A stretch of 64,000 nucleotides of DNA from Clostridia bacterium (GTDB lineage: Bacteria > Bacillota > Clostridia > Christensenellales > UBA3700). The stretch covers positions 64,058 to 128,057 of the forward strand of contig JAIEDA010000011.1 in the NCBI GenBank assembly GCA_029068165.1. The letters are read 5' to 3'. Positions 9,401-19,723 of this stretch are shown here, in pieces; the first letter of the stretch is position 1; every line of letters begins with the position of its first letter. A model generated the notes under the pieces. It did not search any database, was not told where the DNA came from, and saw nothing but the letters and a program-made list of their open reading frames with translations. Position numbers and translations under genes: made by a program.

Positions 9401-11154
9401 CCATTACAAATTGGGCAATCAGTCAAGTTATTTCTAACTGAACTGTCACCCTTATCAATTTTATACACTACAACTTTTTCAACATCATCGTGCTCGCAAG
9501 CAAGTAATGACTTATTAGCATTGCTATCATCTACTAATCTACCACATTTAGAACATAACGTATATTTTCTCAGCTTAGTAAAATCAACGTCTTGATTTTT
9601 AATTTCATCTTCAAGAATAAAATAATCAAGAATTATTTCTTCATCTTCGTTGTAATTCTCGTAAATATCAACTGAATGATTTTGATAAAGATGTCCATTC
9701 TTCTCTACGCCAATAAGATACATTGAATTACATTTAGAACAAGAACCTATTTCAAATGCCTTTTTGCCATTTATATATTCTCGTTGCTTCAAAGACATCT
9801 GAGGATTATTTCCTAATGTAACAAAAGCTCCCGCCACAGATCTAATAAATGAATGATACTTTAGATCCATTATTTTCAAATTATTCTTTTTGCATTTGCA
9901 AACCAATTCTATAAATGCAGATAATTCTTCTATAGACGAAAAACCTACTTTTCGCATTTCCTCAGCCAAATCTTCAAGTGACATTGATTTGGTTAGAATA
10001 CTATCAAGCGCATATATATTTTTATCGTGTATAATTAAATCATATAGTTTTCCATCTATGGCCAATTCGGTTGATTTTACATTATATTTAGTCAAGAAAT
10101 CATCTATTGTCTCCATATCATATTTACTGTATAAAGCCACATATTCCGACGGTTTTACTTGAAACTTGATATTGCTCACATCCAATTTAATTCTATCTGA
10201 GAACAATATATCTTCTTTACCATATCTTTTAGACGTTAACTTATAACCAAATTCTTGTATCTTTTTTATACCTTCCTCGGTTTGTTCGCCCAAAGTAGCG
10301 CTACTTAAAATGAATTGAACATCGTGTCCTATTCTTTGCTGAAGCCTTCTTAAAAGCATACCGATTTCAATACCCAAAGCTCCCTTATAAGTATGAGCCT
10401 CATCTAAAACTATAAACTTCCATTTGTCTGTATAATTTCCCGATAAAATAGAGTCATCCTTTGGCCTAAGCAAAATGTATTCCAACATTGAATAATTAGT
10501 GAATAATATATGAGGAGGATTTTCTCTAATTTGCTCTCTGTCCAAAAGCTCGTTATCGCCGACTGCATGATCAGTCGAGGACCTTATGCTTTCCTTTATT
10601 CCGTCTTTATCGTTTTCTCTATTCTTTGTATTTCCCGTGAAATATGCGTATTTTATTTGAGGATAGCAATTTAACATTTCCCTTATACGATCAAATTGAT
10701 CGTTTACCAAAGCGTTCATTGGAAATAAAAATATTGCCCTTACTCCGGGAGTATCGATATCATCTTCTTGTAATATTTCATTAATGATAGGATACAAAAA
10801 CGATTCCGTTTTACCACTACCGGTACCAGTTGTAACAATTAAACTATGCCCCTGGTGTACCAATCTGATAGCTTTCTCTTGATGGGTACGCAACTTTCTC
10901 TCACAATCGGTATCACCAAGCAATCTAAAATCTTTGTGCACAACGCCTTCTTCAATCAATTGATTGATAGTTTTTGCAGATTCAAATTCAAGATTTTTAC
11001 TTACATAAGGTCCTTTTAGTAATTTAGTCGAACACAACTCCTTGCGAAATTGCTCACCATATGTCTCGCTTTCAAAATCATATGTTGAAGAAATATACTT
11101 GATAAAATTATTCTCAATATATTTTGCTTTTTCTATTGGATTTAAATTCTGCAT
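6466..11154 (-). CDS. DEAD/DEAH-box helicase with C-terminal DUF1998/MZB Cys cluster (DruE/MrfA-like)
   Basis: Walker A 'TTGTGSGKTESF', DEAH 'VLDEAHTYKG', motif III 'SSAT', motif VI 'QRAGRAGR'; C-terminal 'LFDTVPGGAGHVKRL...CCDTACYNCLKNYKNQ'. Confidence 0.9.
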   Translation of the reverse strand: MQNLNPIEKAKYIENNFIKYISSTYDFESETYGEQFRKELCSTKLLKGPYVSKNLEFESAKTINQLIEEGVVHKDFRLLGDTDCERKLRTHQEKAIRLVHQGHSLIVTTGTGSGKTESFLYPIINEILQEDDIDTPGVRAIFLFPMNALVNDQFDRIREMLNCYPQIKYAYFTGNTKNRENDKDGIKESIRSSTDHAVGDNELLDREQIRENPPHILFTNYSMLEYILLRPKDDSILSGNYTDKWKFIVLDEAHTYKGALGIEIGMLLRRLQQRIGHDVQFILSSATLGEQTEEGIKKIQEFGYKLTSKRYGKEDILFSDRIKLDVSNIKFQVKPSEYVALYSKYDMETIDDFLTKYNVKSTELAIDGKLYDLIIHDKNIYALDSILTKSMSLEDLAEEMRKVGFSSIEELSAFIELVCKCKKNNLKIMDLKYHSFIRSVAGAFVTLGNNPQMSLKQREYINGKKAFEIGSCSKCNSMYLIGVEKNGHLYQNHSVDIYENYNEDEEIILDYFILEDEIKNQDVDFTKLRKYTLCSKCGRLVDDSNANKSLLACEHDDVEKVVVYKIDKGDSSVRNNLTDCPICNGKSKKGLVHTVSMGKESATALITQIFFEAIDQKDDKPQASSKPFNKLFIRKPIENNNIKPYIKQILSFSDSRQQASFAVKFAENNHHRLLRKRLIYEILKDEEDMLFDRAEAKLDSIIDKHDLFDTGIEVSSTKQAKITLLDEVLNIDGIYGGEGLGLFYFDYEPINTLVEELSDEEVCKFLSSVNIKTKIGCVEFGNYLQFFINNLRTVPAVNYDGLTREDRENYFSYRMFDNNVRLKKNGKLSDSKGRDISKSIHGIISNTNRSNRIELYTQKIFGINKEDADKLLEAVWEVLSDSENKVLTCVDNENQLYRIEANRFQLHKYTQSKWYVCKKCRKITRFNNYGVCPHCFEERVLSECNPDQYFQNNYYRQQYVNKKIEKLVYKEHTAQLDTKKAKGRQIDFKNKKINYLSCSTTFEMGINIGSLENVLLRNVPPSPANYIQRAGRAGRAQDSSAFVLTYCSPTSHDYTFFENPLRMVDGICNAPIFTMGNTKIICRHLLAVALSKFFRDNKSAFEDVKAFYLDGGYEKFINYIKEKPVDLIEDTDKVLSTTEAKGLMHGHWIDRVLSDDEINISLSKENIESAIDEFTIKKNEAIANNDDIAIAYFARQINNIHKDRDLIRKLADGNLVPKYGFPTDLVEIKVKDLEELKNNYDLTRDMQIALSEYVPDSEIMVDKKTIVSRYINKPKELLHTYYYECPNCHKTVLKFSQSDAFKCPECKADLQQSDGSFVTPRYGFTGEIKRNTATELKPKRSYSSPVKYIGNGALYGEVVKVNDYLQFYTTKDDELLIINENPFFTCDECGYTIIDKEHAYLPYIDKEHKGIYSNCSNRQLNKQGLGFAYKTDVLKMVVSMPFDKGYNQALSVLYALLEGISFAFDIERNDIDGIYINEDNNQVFVLFDTVPGGAGHVKRLLDKGEMLKAFEYALDKVSQNCCDTACYNCLKNYKNQKYHEFLRRNDAKEFLEELIKTFKAQH

Positions 11155-13903
11155 ACTGTTTTTCTCCCTGTGTTAAATTAATTCTATATTTAACTATGTC
11201 TGGCGCATTCTTGCTATAACCATTTAATATAGTGTTCTTATCAACATCATATTGCAAATTATCTTGCCACATATTTTCATCTAGATCTTCGTCGTAGTAA
11301 ATACATATATCCGCATCACAACAGTATGATTGACCTATATTATATACTTGCGAAAGATTTATCACCACTTCATTGATTTTGTCAAACGGCATTATCTTAC
11401 CATTAATATTTGAATAGAGATAACCTATATAGTAAAAATCTCTTATTCTCTTTACCGGTTTAAGACTCAAATTATTGGTTTTTGTTTTATCATCGTTATT
11501 AAGTTGAACTTCATCTATTACTAGGTATTTGTTTATTAAAGCGGAAATAGGATAATAAGCAATGTCCTCTTCTTTCAAAACATCCACGCGATCAAATGAT
11601 TTGAATCCTTTTCTCTCTTTTATAGTTCTATAAATACAATAATGCAACTTTTGTATTTTATCTCCAAGTTTAAACGAATTGATATTATCAATCGCATCAA
11701 TTCGGTCTTGCCCGATAGTCTCACCTTTTGACGTTGAAAGTCTTATATAGACTTCATCTCCAATCTTTCTGCCATCTATAATAGTCTTAAAATCTATCTC
11801 TTCATTCAAAGAATCAACTACATAACGTGACTCTTCTTGATTGAAAATCATATCGTTAAATATTCTTAAATATTGTTCCTCTCTCGCCCCTGAACAAAAA
11901 GATATTTCTATTAATTTATTTTGGCTACAATTTAAAAGCTCCGACAAATCAATATACCTATGTCCATCATAAGTCTTTATCTCCAATTCTTTTAATATCT
12001 CATCTGCTTGGTATAAAACCTTTGAGCAATTATCTATGTAAAAGAATAATTGAGATTGCGCATTGATATCGTCTGATGTCAAGTAATGACTAAATGTCCA
12101 TATCCGCCCATCGAGCTTATAATATGGGATCGTTAGATTTATTTTGCACTTATATAATTCTTCATCAATATTAAGATACAATTTCTTCTTATCTATATTA
12201 TTGATTTCTAACGATATATCATTAAATGTTTTTCCCGCTTTATTTTCTATCGAAAAACTGCCTTCATATCGAAGATCTATAGAATATTCCGATGTTAAAA
12301 CTTCTTCTGCTATAATTAATCTATCATATAGAAACTTAAATTTGCTTATAGTCTTTTCTTGTTGGATATTAACCAACTCTACATTATAAATATTAGGCCC
12401 GAAATTCATTTCATCAAAATTTATTATATAGGCGATTGAGTTGTGATGTTCAACGATCTCAATACCTTTAGCCATATCTATATAGACTCCGTTTATTCGT
12501 ATCTTATTTGCATGTTTATTAGTGTTCAAAGCGATCAAACAGATTGAACTAACTGTCTTATAGATTGGAATTACTTCGCCAAAAGCAGTTAGTTCCATTG
12601 CCGATATCTTATCTCCATATATACCCGACTTTCGAACATTAGAAAACGAAATGTATTCATTATCAAGCCTATATCCATCGTTTTCATTAACATAGCAATA
12701 TGCGCATTTATAGTGCTCAAAACTTTTCAATTCCGTTAGTTTCCCATCACATGAGTCCTTGTAAATAAAATATGTTAATCCGCTATGCGATTTATTGTTT
12801 TTAATTTCCTTTTCTTCATCATTAAAAATCAAATAATCTCTATCAAGATCATCTTTGCTGTCATAAACCACTTCAGCATCTTTACCATAAAATATTTTGC
12901 AGCGCACCTTATTTAATGGATTAGAAATTTTAACTTCTTCCTGTCCAATTTCCAAACCGCCCAATATATACCTTATTTCCAAATTGCGTTTTTCAAAAAT
13001 TATTTTATCATCTTCCATTACTTGCAACAAAAACGACATTGAATCATAATCTCCATATAATCTTTTTATTGGAGTACGCAAATATATATTTTGACTGTTC
13101 TTTGCAAACCTGTATGAAGGAAATCTGCTTTTGATATAGTGCGTCGCAGTTGGCTTATTCTGTCTCACTGTTTCTGCATTAGAATCTATCCATTTTTGAA
13201 AAGACTGTCTTATATAATATGATAATTCTATCTCCCTGCCATTGTAATAACTATCCAGATTCCTTAGGATATCTTTAGTAAATAAAACTAATTCATACCT
13301 GTTAACGCCTGTTTTAATTATACTTTTTATTGCTCTTATGAGTTTGTAGACTTTTATATCACTATCATAACTATAGCTAAATGAATCATCAGCCTCGGAT
13401 AACTTATCGCTAATTGCGTAAAAAATATTCTCTATTTCTTCCTCTAAGTTGTCCCATGCCGATAGATCGCAATCTAAATTCTTTGCATAAATATCATTAA
13501 CAAACTCTATATAATTGTGCGCATAATTGTATGGAACTATGGCATTGATTACGGGGATTTGATAGTGCTTTCTTTCGCAATGATATTTCTTTGTGAAAAA
13601 ACTAAGTATATTATCTCGAATTTTAGACTCAATTAATTTAGGATCGCTATATACTGACGAATACTTTCCATACACATGAGGCCATAATGCCCCATCGTAA
13701 TATTGTAAAGCAATATACGTCAACCCAAGCATAACTAATCTTTGGCTTTTTTCTGATGGAAATGCTCTCCTTATTGCCTCTCTAAAACCCCCTTTAGTAA
13801 ACTCAATCAACTCAGATTCGAATTCTGCATTTCCAACATATTCAATTAAAGAATATGCTTGTTTGTCACTATCTAATATTTCTTTTAGAATTTCTTCAAA
13901 CAT
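11114..13903 (-). CDS. large partner protein of the DUF1998 helicase (DruH-like candidate)
   Basis: 929 aa, no classical motif seen; overlaps the helicase gene by 41 nt; position and size fit the DruH-DruE (Druantia III) layout. Confidence 0.5.
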   Translation of the reverse strand: MFEEILKEILDSDKQAYSLIEYVGNAEFESELIEFTKGGFREAIRRAFPSEKSQRLVMLGLTYIALQYYDGALWPHVYGKYSSVYSDPKLIESKIRDNILSFFTKKYHCERKHYQIPVINAIVPYNYAHNYIEFVNDIYAKNLDCDLSAWDNLEEEIENIFYAISDKLSEADDSFSYSYDSDIKVYKLIRAIKSIIKTGVNRYELVLFTKDILRNLDSYYNGREIELSYYIRQSFQKWIDSNAETVRQNKPTATHYIKSRFPSYRFAKNSQNIYLRTPIKRLYGDYDSMSFLLQVMEDDKIIFEKRNLEIRYILGGLEIGQEEVKISNPLNKVRCKIFYGKDAEVVYDSKDDLDRDYLIFNDEEKEIKNNKSHSGLTYFIYKDSCDGKLTELKSFEHYKCAYCYVNENDGYRLDNEYISFSNVRKSGIYGDKISAMELTAFGEVIPIYKTVSSICLIALNTNKHANKIRINGVYIDMAKGIEIVEHHNSIAYIINFDEMNFGPNIYNVELVNIQQEKTISKFKFLYDRLIIAEEVLTSEYSIDLRYEGSFSIENKAGKTFNDISLEINNIDKKKLYLNIDEELYKCKINLTIPYYKLDGRIWTFSHYLTSDDINAQSQLFFYIDNCSKVLYQADEILKELEIKTYDGHRYIDLSELLNCSQNKLIEISFCSGAREEQYLRIFNDMIFNQEESRYVVDSLNEEIDFKTIIDGRKIGDEVYIRLSTSKGETIGQDRIDAIDNINSFKLGDKIQKLHYCIYRTIKERKGFKSFDRVDVLKEEDIAYYPISALINKYLVIDEVQLNNDDKTKTNNLSLKPVKRIRDFYYIGYLYSNINGKIMPFDKINEVVINLSQVYNIGQSYCCDADICIYYDEDLDENMWQDNLQYDVDKNTILNGYSKNAPDIVKYRINLTQGEKQYAEFKSNRKSKIY

Positions 13904-13958
13904 CTAAATGCACCTCTTATCATTTGCAATAATCTTTTCACTATGAAGCTTATAGTTT

Positions 13959-13987
13959 ATTATACATCATTTTTCATTTTTAGTAAA
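13959..13987 (-). promoter_or_regulatory. SigA-type promoter of the DUF1998-helicase operon
   Basis: - strand TTTACT-17 bp-TATAAT. Confidence 0.6.
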
Positions 13988-14138
13988 GCACCGGCAGTTC
14001 TTATTTAGGCACAAAATAATCTATCTGCTTATTGTACCACACTTACTACATCTTGGAAATGTGAACAATGAAATATGTCTAAACGCTATTACAGTAAAGC
14101 ATGTCGCTTAATTAATTTCGCATTACTAGATATAATAC

Positions 14139-14184
14139 ATCAGCATGGAAATCATAATTTTATTATAGAGATTTCCATGCTGAT
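14139..14184. repeat. 15-bp perfect inverted repeat with nested ATAAT/ATTAT stem (possible terminator of the pPIWI_RE operon)
   Basis: ATCAGCATGGAAATC (14139-14153) / GATTTCCATGCTGAT (14170-14184), 25 nt past the stop of the 826-aa gene; no T tract. Confidence 0.75.
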
Positions 14185-14208
14185 TAAGCTATTACAAGTT
14201 AAGTATTC

Positions 14209-16689
14209 TTACTTAAACTCAAAATACTCAGTAATGAGATTTAAATAATGTAATGGAAGCGGCGCATTGGTTGGACGATCGTTATACTGAGGTGATAACT
14301 TCCTTAATTCGTCTAAGTAATCAGCGATAATTACAGGATCGTCCGAATCGCATATTCTTATAGGATAATACTCTACTAAGGTCTTCTCTTTAAAATACTG
14401 CGAAGAATCAACAGCATGACTTGATTTATAGCTCAACCAATAAGCCGCATCATTTGGTCGCTCAGTTACAGAATATAAAACGTCGCCGAAATTGTAAATG
14501 CCACTAGTGCTACTTTGATTATTATCACTATTATTTTCTTTTAATGCGGAGAAATAGTCTGGAATCTCATCATTATTGCGTAGCCTAAATACTCTTAGAT
14601 TTGAGGAATTCAGACTGAATTGAATTGTAAATCCCTTTTCACCAATATCTATATAATTTGGCTGATATTTCGAATTCCATTCGTAATTAGATATCTTTTT
14701 GTTTGAGATACCTGGCCACATTTCACTCCTAAAGAACCCCTCACCCGAGACTAAAAGAATACAACCTCGTTCTCTGTAATAATTCTCGAGACCTTTTACT
14801 TTTTGTTCTATATAACGCCTTTTTGCATCGTTACAAATCTTCTCACACTCTGCATTCATAGATAATTTACATAACTCCAAACAGGCTTTATAATATGGCA
14901 AAGGCAACCCTGAACATATGGCTGGAGACTCGACAAATATCTTTCCATTAAATCCGTCATATGTCAAAGACATTGGTAACGAACGAATTTTTTTCCCGTA
15001 TAGTGATGTTAAGTTTGATTTAGCATTTATAGCAACAATTGTACTTGACGGCAACTCCTTAAATGGAGTAGCAACCTTACTATAACCAAATTGCCTTAAC
15101 AAATCCAGAATGGTAACCTTAATTTTATTCCCAATACTATCTTCGCGTCCTTGATTATTCGGCACAAAAAACTGCGTCAATCGACCATTCATTGCAAATC
15201 CACAACGTAGCAAATCTTTTACGTCATGTGTGTATTTTGAATCACGGCCATCTGGTAATAGAATAATAGCGCCTACAACATGCCCATCTTCAATTTTACT
15301 TAAAGAATTCTCTATTTGCTGAATGCGAAATTTTTTCGCTGAAGTATTCTTATAGTCGGCACGAGACATGACGTCTGCATAATTGCCTAGTGGCTTAAGA
15401 CATATATTTATTCTGAAACCATCAATAACATTTGTATTTGGCAACAACATTTCATTTATTACATCTCTAATCCTTTTCGCAATATCAATATCGTGTTCGT
15501 ATGAATAAATCTCGATATCTAAACATTCTTTCCCCGTATTTAGTTTTAAGTTTTTGTATATCTCGTCTACCTCATCAGTTGCGTGCAATTTCTTCTTGCG
15601 AGAAAGAGCTTTAGAAAGCGGTTCGATAGTATCAACAACATCGTTTAATAGCGCATAGACTCCTCTATATATACATTCTTTCTCTTTAAATGAAACACCT
15701 GTACCTATATTAGACTCATCACCAAAACTATTCTCAGTAGAATGTGTGCACAAAATTTGCGGTAAGCTAACTTGCCCATTATAAGTCTCATAAGAATGTA
15801 TTACAGTATCTGCATCTGGAAGAATTGTGAAATTATTGAATTGATAGCAACACTTATCTTCTTCTTTCCAATAATACTCTATTTTTCCGTCTTTGTATGA
15901 GCGCTGAATTGCAACTCTTTGATATAGGCTATCTCCAGTTTTTACATATGCACTCATATCATTCTTAAACATTTCTTTCCCATAATCCGATCTTGTTTTA
16001 AATTTTCTTATACTTGGATTTATCAATAGCATTGGATAATTATTAGGCGGTGCAGTCTGCAGATTAAATGTTAATACATATGAATACAAATCACCATCAC
16101 TTCCGATTAGAGGCTGGCTCATAAGTTCAGTGCCACCACATCTGTGCAATTTTATATTAATCCCATCGACACTAATTTGTTTCCCTATTAACTTGTCCAT
16201 CAATTTAAGACATAGTCCTCGATATGCATAATCGCTGACTATGTGGTTATGCTCATCAATAATTTCTATTTCCTCAAAAGAACATAGTGGATCAAATAAT
16301 TCCGCTTTAACCATCGATATAAACTCATTTAACGCCTTTTTCACGTTTTCCTTTTCAATCCATCCGTAATATGATTGAGCTGCGGCCTTAAGGTATCTAG
16401 CAATATTTTCACAATTTGGTTTTTCTAAACTTACAAGCCACTTCGAATCATCTGTGTCTTTTCTTACGCTTTTAATCTCTACCAAATCATATATCCAATT
16501 TGCGCATAATATTCGCATAGCGCTGCATAGCGGAAGCGCATATGTATCGTAATTATATTTAGGATTGGCTGCTACTGCTAATTTAGCAAGCGGTTCCTTC
16601 AATTCCTTGGGAAATCCTACGGCATATATTCTAATCATAGAATGTTTCGGGCAAAAACTCATCAGTTGAATCTTGGTCAAGTTGTTCAT
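14209..16689 (-). CDS. pPIWI_RE-family protein (prokaryotic PIWI/Argonaute-like with RNase H fold)
   Basis: 826 aa; MID-like 'VVGAIILLPDGRDSKYTHDVKDLLRCGFAMNGRLTQFF', RNase H-like 'SLTYDGFNGKIFVESPAI', C-terminal 'LRVFRLRNNDEIPDYF' (conserved R/E region); operon context of DinG-type helicase plus REase. Confidence 0.72.
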   Translation of the reverse strand: MNNLTKIQLMSFCPKHSMIRIYAVGFPKELKEPLAKLAVAANPKYNYDTYALPLCSAMRILCANWIYDLVEIKSVRKDTDDSKWLVSLEKPNCENIARYLKAAAQSYYGWIEKENVKKALNEFISMVKAELFDPLCSFEEIEIIDEHNHIVSDYAYRGLCLKLMDKLIGKQISVDGINIKLHRCGGTELMSQPLIGSDGDLYSYVLTFNLQTAPPNNYPMLLINPSIRKFKTRSDYGKEMFKNDMSAYVKTGDSLYQRVAIQRSYKDGKIEYYWKEEDKCCYQFNNFTILPDADTVIHSYETYNGQVSLPQILCTHSTENSFGDESNIGTGVSFKEKECIYRGVYALLNDVVDTIEPLSKALSRKKKLHATDEVDEIYKNLKLNTGKECLDIEIYSYEHDIDIAKRIRDVINEMLLPNTNVIDGFRINICLKPLGNYADVMSRADYKNTSAKKFRIQQIENSLSKIEDGHVVGAIILLPDGRDSKYTHDVKDLLRCGFAMNGRLTQFFVPNNQGREDSIGNKIKVTILDLLRQFGYSKVATPFKELPSSTIVAINAKSNLTSLYGKKIRSLPMSLTYDGFNGKIFVESPAICSGLPLPYYKACLELCKLSMNAECEKICNDAKRRYIEQKVKGLENYYRERGCILLVSGEGFFRSEMWPGISNKKISNYEWNSKYQPNYIDIGEKGFTIQFSLNSSNLRVFRLRNNDEIPDYFSALKENNSDNNQSSTSGIYNFGDVLYSVTERPNDAAYWLSYKSSHAVDSSQYFKEKTLVEYYPIRICDSDDPVIIADYLDELRKLSPQYNDRPTNAPLPLHYLNLITEYFEFK

Positions 16690-19600
16690 TATTATTCTCC
16701 TTTAATGCATTGTAAAATGTTTCGTATAATGTTTTAGCAATTCCGCCGTCTATTGATTCCATTAAATTTTTTAAATAAATGGATATCTCCTTAATTATAT
16801 CATAGCTACCTTGTCCTCGCTTACTATTAAATGCTCCATCAGCAAAATATACTCTGGGCGGTTGCTTATCGATTGTTTTCAAATCACTCACACGCGCCGA
16901 TCGTCCATATAGTTGCAATAATAGATTAAATACTGTAGCTGTTATATCCAATTTACTATTAGGAGATAAGTTAGCAAGAGCTGTTCCATATTCGCGTTCC
17001 ATCATTCCCCAATACTTTCCCGCTGTAGTAACTATGGATTCGCAAAACTCTCCCCAGTCTTCAACTTTTTGCTTGAAAAATTTTGTATCAACAAATCCAT
17101 TTAACTTACCAATTTTCAAAGCAATATCATCCGGAACAGCCATAGGACGCACTAAAAAGAAGATGCTTCTAATTGCTGAATTTCCGTTCTCATCTACTAT
17201 ATTATACCCCCTTTCTATTACCGTAGCGGGAGCGACTAGAATTTTTTCCTTTCTAAAAGCAAAAGATGCTAAATCTCCTTTCACTATACAATTCTCATCT
17301 TTCGGAGCATGTTCGTCAACTACAGCAACACTTTTTGCATCTATTCCTAATTCGCTAAATAGCCTATTAGCATATCCCATTATTTCTTTCGATTCTTTAT
17401 AACTATTTACTACAAATAAAACCTTGCCAGGACGTTCAATTTCGGCGCATATATCTGATCTAATTTCCTTTAGCAAATTATTATACTTGGACATTCTATC
17501 TTTAAGCCCGCTGCCGGAAATCACAGTTGTAGCCCCACATGTCCTAAAATCTGAATTATTTAAATAATCTCTAGCATCTTGAGATGACTCTAATATATAA
17601 TCTACCGGAACATTTACATTACATTGCAATGAATTTGGAGCATAGCTCGAACCTGAAAAAAGAATCGTATGCGGGCCAATTGCCTCGCCTTTGTCATTCA
17701 CACGTAACCACGGCAATGCAGTCATCATATATCTACCATAGGCATATTGACGATATACTTTTAATTCCTTTTTACTAGTATAAATCATTCCGAATGTATT
17801 TCCCATAGGCGCAGCAGGTAGAAAACGTTGTTGAGCTATAAATCTTGCCTGGAGGAAATCTGATATTTGGTTCTCTCTTAAAATCTCGTTGTCAACAGAT
17901 TTTGCTGCATCATCGATGTTATCCATAATTCGATCAAAATAGATAACCTTTAATATAAATTTAATATGCAACAAATCATCTTGAGATACTTCCAATGAAT
18001 TATTTTGCAAAAGCCGTTTGAGTTGATTATTAAAACCCTTCTCAAATTTACTAGGCCTACATGAGTACTCGCATATTTCAGATAATTGCAAAGTAAAATC
18101 ATCCATGCCTTCTTGCGAACGATTTGCGTATATACATTGTTTCAAGGGTTCTATCAGTTTAGCATCTACACCATCTTTCTCAAGTTGTCTTAGAATAGAC
18201 AGGGCCGAAAATGCACATGAAATCAACTCCTTCCAATTCCTATTATCATTATTCTTGATCTGTTCTAATACTGTCTCAATCGAATGATATATTGTTGGTG
18301 TTTCCCTTACTAACTCATAGTAAAGAGTTGCATTAGCATCATTTTCAACATCATCTGGCGCCCGTTTCATATCTTTTGCACAAGCATCAGCTTGATTCTC
18401 CATAAACTCATGAACTGAAATATTTGGCGCAAAAAAGTCATCCAATTCTTTCTGAACTTTATCACATTCATCAAATAAGACAACGTCTGCTTGATTTACA
18501 ACGTATTCTAAGAATAATGTTTTTTTAGAACCTATTCGCGATGCCGCTAAACCTGCAACTGTTGTAACCACGACATCAGCATTTACAGCATCACGCAACA
18601 TTAACGTACCTGGACAATAGTCGAAAAATGGACATCTATATTTATTATTATCTTTATCTCTTTTTAAATTAAAACACGGACGCTCATCGTAAGTAAGTGC
18701 CTCATTTTCATTATCACATGCGCCATTCAACATACACGATGTAGCCAAATAACGTGATGTGTCCACGTCTAAATACATCTGACTACCTTTAATAAGCGGT
18801 TTAATATGTTTCTCCTGCTCCCCTCTTCCAATCAATGGCGACACCTTGATGTTGTATTGCCTAAGATCCTTGTACATCTTTATAACATTACTAACAGAAT
18901 CTAGTACAACTACCACTTTCTTATTTATCTTAGAAAGGTAATAGCTCAATGTCTTAATAAGAGTAGTTTTGCCTGCTCCGACCATTCCTACTATATTAAC
19001 CACTTCTTGAATCGATAGTTTTTGACAATAATTAAGGTCATGATCCGCAACTGCTTTAATTTTATTACGGCTTAGCACGTCATAACAATAGTCTCCTGGT
19101 GCTATATCTCGCATTTCATTCGCCGCATTTAATAAATCATTCATATCAATAGTTATAGGCTCTCGCTTTCCGCTTGAAGAAATGCACGTCTTATCACTGC
19201 TTGATAGCAAATCCGATATATCATTTGATATCGAAACAGTGACAATCTGTTTGTTCTTTCTATGGAAAGTGTACCTGCCTTCTTGTGCACATCTTAAATT
19301 ATTTGACCTAGTTTTATGTTCGTACAAATAACTTAAGTAAGCATCTTCTCTCTCTGCTACAGGTATATTTCTTGTTGTAATTTGTATTAAATTATTGATA
19401 TTTTCATAAAGTCTTATTCCATCATACTTTTCAGAAAAGTACTTTTCGATAAGTTGTTCCCATTGTATTCTAGAGGAATACTGTAACCACTTAATTCTTG
19501 CTTGCTGTAATAAATATAGCTGCTCGTTATTCGGAGCATGCGCAATAATATGATACCCACGCAACAAAAGAAAAACTTGGCTCGTCTGCAATTTAGGGGA

Positions 19601-19723
19601 TATTCGCTTTGCCAAAAATAAAATATTCTCAATATCTAGAAACTGCTTCAGAGACAATCCGTCATCACTTTTACTTGGAAATATTGGAGATAATTTTCCC
19701 ATTAATACACTAATCTCGCTCAT
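16631..19723 (-). CDS. DinG/XPD-type superfamily II helicase of a pPIWI_RE system (putative FeS cluster)
   Basis: 'NIVGMVGAGKTTLIKTL' Walker A, 'VVLFDECDK' (DEAH-like), Cys set 'CMLNGAC...CFNL...CPFFDYCPG' between motifs, 'VIERGYNI' motif. Confidence 0.78.
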   Translation of the reverse strand: MSEISVLMGKLSPIFPSKSDDGLSLKQFLDIENILFLAKRISPKLQTSQVFLLLRGYHIIAHAPNNEQLYLLQQARIKWLQYSSRIQWEQLIEKYFSEKYDGIRLYENINNLIQITTRNIPVAEREDAYLSYLYEHKTRSNNLRCAQEGRYTFHRKNKQIVTVSISNDISDLLSSSDKTCISSSGKREPITIDMNDLLNAANEMRDIAPGDYCYDVLSRNKIKAVADHDLNYCQKLSIQEVVNIVGMVGAGKTTLIKTLSYYLSKINKKVVVVLDSVSNVIKMYKDLRQYNIKVSPLIGRGEQEKHIKPLIKGSQMYLDVDTSRYLATSCMLNGACDNENEALTYDERPCFNLKRDKDNNKYRCPFFDYCPGTLMLRDAVNADVVVTTVAGLAASRIGSKKTLFLEYVVNQADVVLFDECDKVQKELDDFFAPNISVHEFMENQADACAKDMKRAPDDVENDANATLYYELVRETPTIYHSIETVLEQIKNNDNRNWKELISCAFSALSILRQLEKDGVDAKLIEPLKQCIYANRSQEGMDDFTLQLSEICEYSCRPSKFEKGFNNQLKRLLQNNSLEVSQDDLLHIKFILKVIYFDRIMDNIDDAAKSVDNEILRENQISDFLQARFIAQQRFLPAAPMGNTFGMIYTSKKELKVYRQYAYGRYMMTALPWLRVNDKGEAIGPHTILFSGSSYAPNSLQCNVNVPVDYILESSQDARDYLNNSDFRTCGATTVISGSGLKDRMSKYNNLLKEIRSDICAEIERPGKVLFVVNSYKESKEIMGYANRLFSELGIDAKSVAVVDEHAPKDENCIVKGDLASFAFRKEKILVAPATVIERGYNIVDENGNSAIRSIFFLVRPMAVPDDIALKIGKLNGFVDTKFFKQKVEDWGEFCESIVTTAGKYWGMMEREYGTALANLSPNSKLDITATVFNLLLQLYGRSARVSDLKTIDKQPPRVYFADGAFNSKRGQGSYDIIKEISIYLKNLMESIDGGIAKTLYETFYNALKENNNEQLDQDSTDEFLPETFYD

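Noticed and set aside
6466-11154. DISARM DrmA/DrmB assignment
   Set aside because: DUF1998 is fused to the helicase in one protein and no methylase or PLD (DrmC) gene is present
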